Source: a virus
Virus record (IMG/VR): IMGVR_UViG_3300000553_000014
Coordinates: 24,303-88,302 of that record
Direction: 5' to 3' (one strand)
Length of the DNA: 64,000 nt
In this document: positions 59,685 to 64,000 of the stretch, in pieces
Position numbering within the stretch: position 1 is the stretch's first letter
Layout of the letters: every line of letters starts with the position of its first letter
Notes under the pieces: model-generated
What the model was told of the DNA's origin: nothing
Seen by the model: the letters and a program-made list of their open reading frames with translations, nothing else
The model's database searches: none
Position numbers and translations under genes: made by a program

Positions 59685-61070
59685 TTAAAATTCGTTAATA
59701 TAAAAGTCCAAATTTTTAATATTTTCATTAAGAAGATTATTTAAAATATTTTCTTGTTCATTAAGTTTAACCATTGCTGGTGAATTTTCTTCAGCAATTG
59801 TTTTTAATTTTTGAACTTTTAAAATATTTAAATTTATTTCTTTTTGTTCTTCATTTAATGATACAATTTTTGAATTTCTTTCAGCAAAAACTTCCGATTC
59901 AGTTATTAATTGAGATTCAAATAAATTAGAAATATCTTGATTTAAAATTTCTTTACAAGATTCCATCATATTTGCATAAGTTTTAAAACTTTTTGAACCA
60001 TTAGTTGATGCCAATATTTCAGGAGTTGATTGATTTTGAACTAAATCCAAATTTAATAAAACATAATTACTTTCATTTAAATTTTTTATAACTTGAAGAT
60101 TATCAAATTGTATTAATTTAGAATGATTTTCCATTAATGCTAAGAAATTGTCAGCATCTTGTAAAAAATTATATTTATTAAAATTATTTACTTTACCAGG
60201 AGCTGAAATATAAAGATTTACAGATTCATATAATAAATCTCTAACTTTTTCATTAGGTATTTCATTCCATGTTTCAGAATCTAATCTTTTTATTTTAGTT
60301 TTTCCATCTTTATTAAGAATCAAATTAAAATCCCAATTTTCATTTAATGAAAAAATTTCTGTTTCCGGATTATATCCACAAGAATTTATTGCAATCATTA
60401 ATTTATTATAATTATCTGGAATTGCAATACTTTCATTTAATTTTGATAATTTTTTTGATACTCTATCATAAGATAAAATATCATTTTCAAGTAATAAAAG
60501 TTTACGATTATTTTGAACATCTTCAAAAGTTATTCCAATAGGGGTATATTTTATTAATGAACCATTAAATGTTGTATTATTTTCATTCAAAGGTTTAATA
60601 ACACCTAAATCAACTTTAACTTTATTTAAAAGTTTTGATTTTAAACCATCAAATAAACCATTTCTAATACCTTGTTCAATAACTGAAGCAGGTTCATCAA
60701 AACTTGATTTAATATCTTTTATTGTTTGTTCTGGACTTGGATGAGACATTCTTTTCATTTCTTTGAAATGTTCTTCCTTACATAAATTTATTATGAAATT
60801 AAGGTCAACATTTTCCATTGATTTTTTGGTAAAATCAATAATTTCTTTCAATGTAACATCATCACCAGCAACTTTTTCTCCTTTTGTTACGAATTCTTTT
60901 AAATCCAATGCTGGAGTTATAGATTCATTTAAATTTTTATAAATGTCCTTTAAAAATTCAGTTCCGGTTAATGTTTGACATTGAGCATTTTGAATTTTTT
61001 CAAAAATTTCTCCAATTATTGCAGGATATGAATTTGGTCCAAGTAACATTTGTTTAGCATTTTGTACCAT
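59685..61070 (-). CDS. Late protein with repeated LNES/LNEN motifs, probable prohead core component, 461 aa
   Basis: Helical, acidic/basic patterned protein. It carries many LxE(S/N) tetrapeptides spread over its length: KNLNESITPA, PLNENNTT, KLNESIAIP, SLNENWDF, LLYESVN, NLNESNYV, NLFESQLI, LLNENIK. These fit the (L/I)xE cleavage rule of T4-type prohead proteases, so the protein may be an internal scaffold or core protein cut into peptides. Alternatively the repeats are structural. No sequence family recognised. Next to the sigma gene and the polymerase fragment. Confidence 0.6.
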   Translation of the reverse strand: MVQNAKQMLLGPNSYPAIIGEIFEKIQNAQCQTLTGTEFLKDIYKNLNESITPALDLKEFVTKGEKVAGDDVTLKEIIDFTKKSMENVDLNFIINLCKEEHFKEMKRMSHPSPEQTIKDIKSSFDEPASVIEQGIRNGLFDGLKSKLLNKVKVDLGVIKPLNENNTTFNGSLIKYTPIGITFEDVQNNRKLLLLENDILSYDRVSKKLSKLNESIAIPDNYNKLMIAINSCGYNPETEIFSLNENWDFNLILNKDGKTKIKRLDSETWNEIPNEKVRDLLYESVNLYISAPGKVNNFNKYNFLQDADNFLALMENHSKLIQFDNLQVIKNLNESNYVLLNLDLVQNQSTPEILASTNGSKSFKTYANMMESCKEILNQDISNLFESQLITESEVFAERNSKIVSLNEEQKEINLNILKVQKLKTIAEENSPAMVKLNEQENILNNLLNENIKNLDFYINEF

Positions 61071-61135
61071 AAACTTATGTTTTTAAAATATTTTTAATTT
61101 ATTAAATAAAACTTATATATTATGTTTTAATTTAA

Positions 61136-62392
61136 TTAGAAATTTAATTGTTTAACACCAAGTAAAAAATATTCAGCATCTTTATCATCAATTTTTTCTT
61201 TTGATGTTATATATCGCATTAATGGTTTTAATAAAACATTAATTAACATTCTATTCCAATCAGGTTCAGGTAAATTAGGTACTGAATTTATATTAATATC
61301 ATCAGGTACTCCAATTATTTTATAACCAGAATCTGGATTACAATAATAATAATTCATCTTTTGTCCTTCAAATGGCGGTTTATATTCTTTTGTAAAATTA
61401 TTTTTTTCAATAAAATTTAACCATGAAACTGCAATTTGCATTTGTATATGATTTTTATTTGATGAATAAATATTATCTTTTTTTATAATATCTGATAATC
61501 CACTAACTGTAGATATTTGATATATAAAATCTTTTTCTTTTCGTTGTTTTATGTAAAAAAATAATTTTAAACATTCTTGTCTAAGTTGTTCAATATTATA
61601 ATTTTCAAGTAAAAACTTTTCAACTAATTTTGTTAATATTTTTTTAGCTCTTCCAGACATTGAACCTTTTTTCAATTCAACTCCTTGAAATTTAAATTTT
61701 GGTTTATTTAAAAATTTACCATCTTTCCAAATTTGAGTTAAAATATATTTTTTCTTTTTTATGAAAATACATTTACGAGTTGTAACTTCATGATTCATTT
61801 TTAAATACCCTTTTCGAGCATTTCTATAATCACAATCATCATCAATTGTTGTTTTTATAATATTATTAAGAAATTCTTTCATTAAAAATATTACAAATTT
61901 TGATAACTCTTCATCAGATTCAGGTAATTGCATTGGACCATCTTTTGTTATCATTAAATTATAAACAACTTCTGTATCACAATATCTTGAATCAGTATCT
62001 CCATATACACAAATATCATTTATAGTATCAGGAATATATTCAGTAAATTTTCGTAATTCTATAACTTTTGGATAAAATTTTTGAATTATTTTTAATTCAT
62101 TTTCTCCCCAATTTACAAAAAAATTATTTATTGCTTTATCAACAATAACTGCAAAATGTTTACCTGTTGTTGTTATATCTTCAGCAATGTCTACATCATG
62201 TAAACTATAATATTCTGAAGCAGAAACACCATATAATGAATTTGCATCACACTTAACAACTAAATTTAAATTTTTATATTCTGCTTGTATATCTTTTGCA
62301 TCATGAAGTAAATTTTCAAGTTCTTTTAATGTATAATTTGTTAAATCTTTTGTTTTTTCAATTAAATCATCATATCTGGTTGAAAATTCCAT
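61136..62392 (-). CDS. 43: Family B DNA polymerase, C-terminal part only (motifs B and C)
   Basis: 418 residues. Motif B is KCDANSLYG (47-55), motif C is VYGDTDSRY (129-137). ITTTGKHF (73-80) and a basic thumb region (RKCIFIKKKKYIL, VELKKGSMSGRAKKI) follow as in gp43-type enzymes. The 3'-5' exonuclease domain and motif A (the first catalytic Asp, DxxSLYPS) are absent: the gene begins in the fingers just before motif B. A good ATG, an upstream terminator and clean flanks suggest a complete separate gene, so the polymerase is probably made as two chains. Split gene 43 is known in some Aeromonas T4-like phages. The N-terminal partner is not in this window. Confidence 0.85.
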   Translation of the reverse strand: MEFSTRYDDLIEKTKDLTNYTLKELENLLHDAKDIQAEYKNLNLVVKCDANSLYGVSASEYYSLHDVDIAEDITTTGKHFAVIVDKAINNFFVNWGENELKIIQKFYPKVIELRKFTEYIPDTINDICVYGDTDSRYCDTEVVYNLMITKDGPMQLPESDEELSKFVIFLMKEFLNNIIKTTIDDDCDYRNARKGYLKMNHEVTTRKCIFIKKKKYILTQIWKDGKFLNKPKFKFQGVELKKGSMSGRAKKILTKLVEKFLLENYNIEQLRQECLKLFFYIKQRKEKDFIYQISTVSGLSDIIKKDNIYSSNKNHIQMQIAVSWLNFIEKNNFTKEYKPPFEGQKMNYYYCNPDSGYKIIGVPDDININSVPNLPEPDWNRMLINVLLKPLMRYITSKEKIDDKDAEYFLLGVKQLNF

Positions 62393-62411
62393 ATTATAAA
62401 TTATTATTTAG

Positions 62412-62450
62412 GATTTTGGGTAAAATTAAATATTAATTTTACCCAAAATC
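62412..62450 (-). terminator. Terminator between clamp-like and polymerase-fragment genes
   Basis: Perfect 18-bp arms with core TTTTGGGTAAAATTAA / TTAATTTTACCCAAAA and a 3-base loop, 8 bases after the minus-strand stop at 62,458. Confidence 0.82.
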
Positions 62451-62457
62451 ACATTAT

Positions 62458-63414
62458 TTAAAAATATTCTGAAACATCCAAATTATCTAAAGTTGAATCT
62501 AAATCATCAATTTTTGAATCAAGATTTAAGGAAGATTCATTTACTTTAGTTGCTAAACACCAAATTATTGCATCTGAATATTTAGCTCCTAATAAAACTT
62601 TTTCACTTAATTTATCAGTATAAAATGAAAAAGTATGATTTCCAGTTACAATAAAATCAGATTTTAACATTTTAAATTCAAAACCTTCTTTTGGAAATTT
62701 AATTTCTTTTTGTATTTCAGTACTAATTAAAAATTCAATACTAAAAACTTTATCATTAACTATGATTTTTTTATTATCAGAATCAATTTTAAAAGTTAAA
62801 AAAGATGTATTTTCTGGAGAAGATTTATGCAAATTTTTAATTAAACGTTTAACTTCTTGTATTTGATTATCTAATAAAATAAATTCAAACATTCCTTTTG
62901 TAGGTGTACATTCTTTTATTATTTGAGAATAATCTTCAATTTTGTTTGTTAATAATTCTTCAGTTGTTAAAATAAAAGATGTTATTAATGGTGAATTATT
63001 TTCAGATTTACCTGTTATAATCAAATTTGACCCATAATATTTATCATTAATTTTTCTTAAAGAAAATTCAATATCAACCATATCAGTATTATGGACACTC
63101 AAAAACTTTTTAAATAAATCTCCTCTTAAAATGTAAAAATTAAATTCAGGAAAATCATAAATATCATTTTCTGGTGTTTCATCATTTAAGTCTAATGTTA
63201 AATCATCATTTATATTATCTGGTAAAACAATCAAACTTTTCAATGGAATTGTCCATAATTTTATTAAGCTTTTTGTATTACTAAATGAACATGATTTAAT
63301 CATTTCAGTATTAAATTCAAGCATTAATTGATTATCAACAATCAAAGATTGTTCTAATAAATTTCTAAAAATATTTAATTTAAAATTAGAAATTTTAAAA
63401 CTTGTTTGTTCCAT
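62458..63414 (-). CDS. Possible sliding clamp-like protein, 318 aa
   Basis: A beta-rich, acidic protein that appears to have two similar-sized halves. FYILRGDLFKKFLSVHN, then VDIEFSLRKIND and NLIITGKSE are like a DNA-clamp domain; HTFSFYTDKLSEKVLLGAKY, then AIIWCLATKVNE is like the last strands of a clamp. The tail (LDSTLDNLDVSEYF) is acidic with a final aromatic. It sits next to the polymerase fragment, as clamps often do. The match is by pattern only; it is longer than T4 gp45 (228 aa). Confidence 0.35.
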   Translation of the reverse strand: MEQTSFKISNFKLNIFRNLLEQSLIVDNQLMLEFNTEMIKSCSFSNTKSLIKLWTIPLKSLIVLPDNINDDLTLDLNDETPENDIYDFPEFNFYILRGDLFKKFLSVHNTDMVDIEFSLRKINDKYYGSNLIITGKSENNSPLITSFILTTEELLTNKIEDYSQIIKECTPTKGMFEFILLDNQIQEVKRLIKNLHKSSPENTSFLTFKIDSDNKKIIVNDKVFSIEFLISTEIQKEIKFPKEGFEFKMLKSDFIVTGNHTFSFYTDKLSEKVLLGAKYSDAIIWCLATKVNESSLNLDSKIDDLDSTLDNLDVSEYF

Positions 63415-63462
63415 GGTTTATTTATAAATTATTATTTATTATTTAAAATTATTTAAATTTTA

Positions 63463-64000
63463 TTATTTATTCGATTCTTTAATACCAAATTCTTTTTTAC
63501 AAAGGTCAATAAATTTATGGTCAGTTTCTGATGAAATACCATAAGTAATAAAATCATTATAAAATAATTCAACTGTTTCACGTGTTATTTTTTGAAGTAA
63601 ATGTGAACCACAAGCTAAATGACGATAATGATTAACTGTTTCTAAAAGTTTTTTAATTTCTGTTAAAAATTCTGTAGTTTCTTTGGAAATTTCTTCTTCC
63701 AAATCTTCTTTGAAATCTTTTAAACCTTCTTTAATTTCTCCAAAATCTTCTTTAATTTTATCTTTAAATGATTCTTTTTGCTCAACTGATGGAATTTCTG
63801 CATCAACTGGTGGAATTTCTGCATCAACTGGAGCTGTTGTTGTTTCTTCAACTGGAGCTGTTGTTGTTTCTTCAACTGGAGCTGTTGTTGTTTCTTCAAC
63901 TGGAGCTGTTGTTGTTTCTTCAACTGGAGCTGTTGTTGTTTCTTCAACTGGAGCTGTTGTTGTTTCTTCAACTGGAGCTGTTGTTGTTTCTTCAACTGGA
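63463..64000 (-). CDS. VEETTTAP-repeat protein (5' partial, runs off window)
   Basis: The true frame continues upstream past the TTG at 63,702 to the window edge with no stop. It encodes seven exact VEETTTAP octapeptides from a 24-base tandem repeat, then two diverged PVDAEIP units, a coiled-coil-like stretch (EDFGEIKEGLKDFKEDLEEE), and a helical C-terminal domain (HYRHLACGSHLLQKITRETV). The Lys/Gln/Leu ORF listed in another frame of the repeat is an artefact. The Thr/Pro/Glu linker suggests a flexible spacer. Function unknown. Confidence 0.6.
   Translation of the reverse strand, partial: PVEETTTAPVEETTTAPVEETTTAPVEETTTAPVEETTTAPVEETTTAPVEETTTAPVDAEIPPVDAEIPSVEQKESFKDKIKEDFGEIKEGLKDFKEDLEEEISKETTEFLTEIKKLLETVNHYRHLACGSHLLQKITRETVELFYNDFITYGISSETDHKFIDLCKKEFGIKESNK
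63833..64000. repeat. Seven perfect 24-bp tandem repeats
   Basis: Unit GCTGTTGTTGTTTCTTCAAC plus TGGA, seven exact copies reaching the window end, inside the minus-strand repeat protein gene. It probably continues beyond the window. Confidence 0.95.

Noticed and set aside
63720-63995. Minus-strand 91-codon Lys/Gln/Leu repeat ORF
   Set aside because: It is another frame of the 24-base tandem repeat. The frame continuous with the helical C-terminal domain at 63,463 is the sensible one.
63833-64000. Possible CRISPR array
   Set aside because: The 24-base units are directly adjacent with no spacers and lie in an open coding frame.

Overview
The window is a strongly AT-rich stretch of a large T4-type tailed-phage genome whose host is probably a member of the Bacteroidota. 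T4-type ancestry is shown by a contiguous head set on the minus strand in the T4 gene order: portal (gp20-like), prohead protease (gp21-like), a coiled-coil protein in the scaffold slot (gp22 position) and major capsid protein (gp23 position). A gp4-like head-completion nuclease, baseplate/tail genes, a gp46-like recombination ATPase, family-B DNA polymerase sequence and a gp55-like late sigma factor add to this. The host guess rests on the lack of Shine-Dalgarno sequences (starts are preceded by A-rich stretches such as aaattATG) and on an exported protein whose signal peptide ends in SYGQ, a typical Bacteroidota cleavage context.

Layout. Bases 1 to about 35,000 and 36,400-39,220 are rightward early/middle genes in tight operons, many overlapping by 1-60 bases. 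They cover recombination and repair (gp46, NAD-dependent ligase, DinG/XPD-like helicase), nucleotide metabolism (class II ribonucleotide reductase, a deaminase-DHH fusion, a HAD hydrolase), ADP-ribose/NAD-related proteins (NADAR, DUF4326), a lysozyme-like lysis enzyme, and many small proteins of unknown function. Most operons begin at a repeated promoter-like motif, TG(C/T)(T/C)CATTTTT followed about 22 bases later by GGATATA; I count 18 rightward copies and one leftward. Three copies overlap the 3' arm of a strong terminator hairpin.

Bases 35,000-38,200 are a switch region with one short leftward operon (DUF6011 protein and a 40-residue protein) and a family of about 95-base elements ending in ACG(C/T)ACCAG...CTGGT(A/G)CGT. 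One is nested inside another, and a 185-base block is duplicated on both sides of a small gene. A perfect bidirectional terminator at 39,311-39,356 separates the two transcription directions. Bases 39,370-64,000 are all leftward and carry the virion genes, two sigma-like proteins, a possible sliding clamp and the C-terminal half of a split DNA polymerase.

Points that stand out are: a structured non-coding RNA of about 580 bases (28,494-29,077) with a tRNA-like 3' domain; a second tRNA-like element at 25,656-25,711; a DNA polymerase gene that starts after motif A; two sigma-like factors alongside a phage-specific promoter class; a three-member paralogous family (27,554, 27,880 and 36,439); repeated LNES/LFES tetrapeptides in head proteins that resemble T4 prohead-protease sites; and two apparently broken small genes. 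All functions are read by eye from motifs and gene order; no database search was run.
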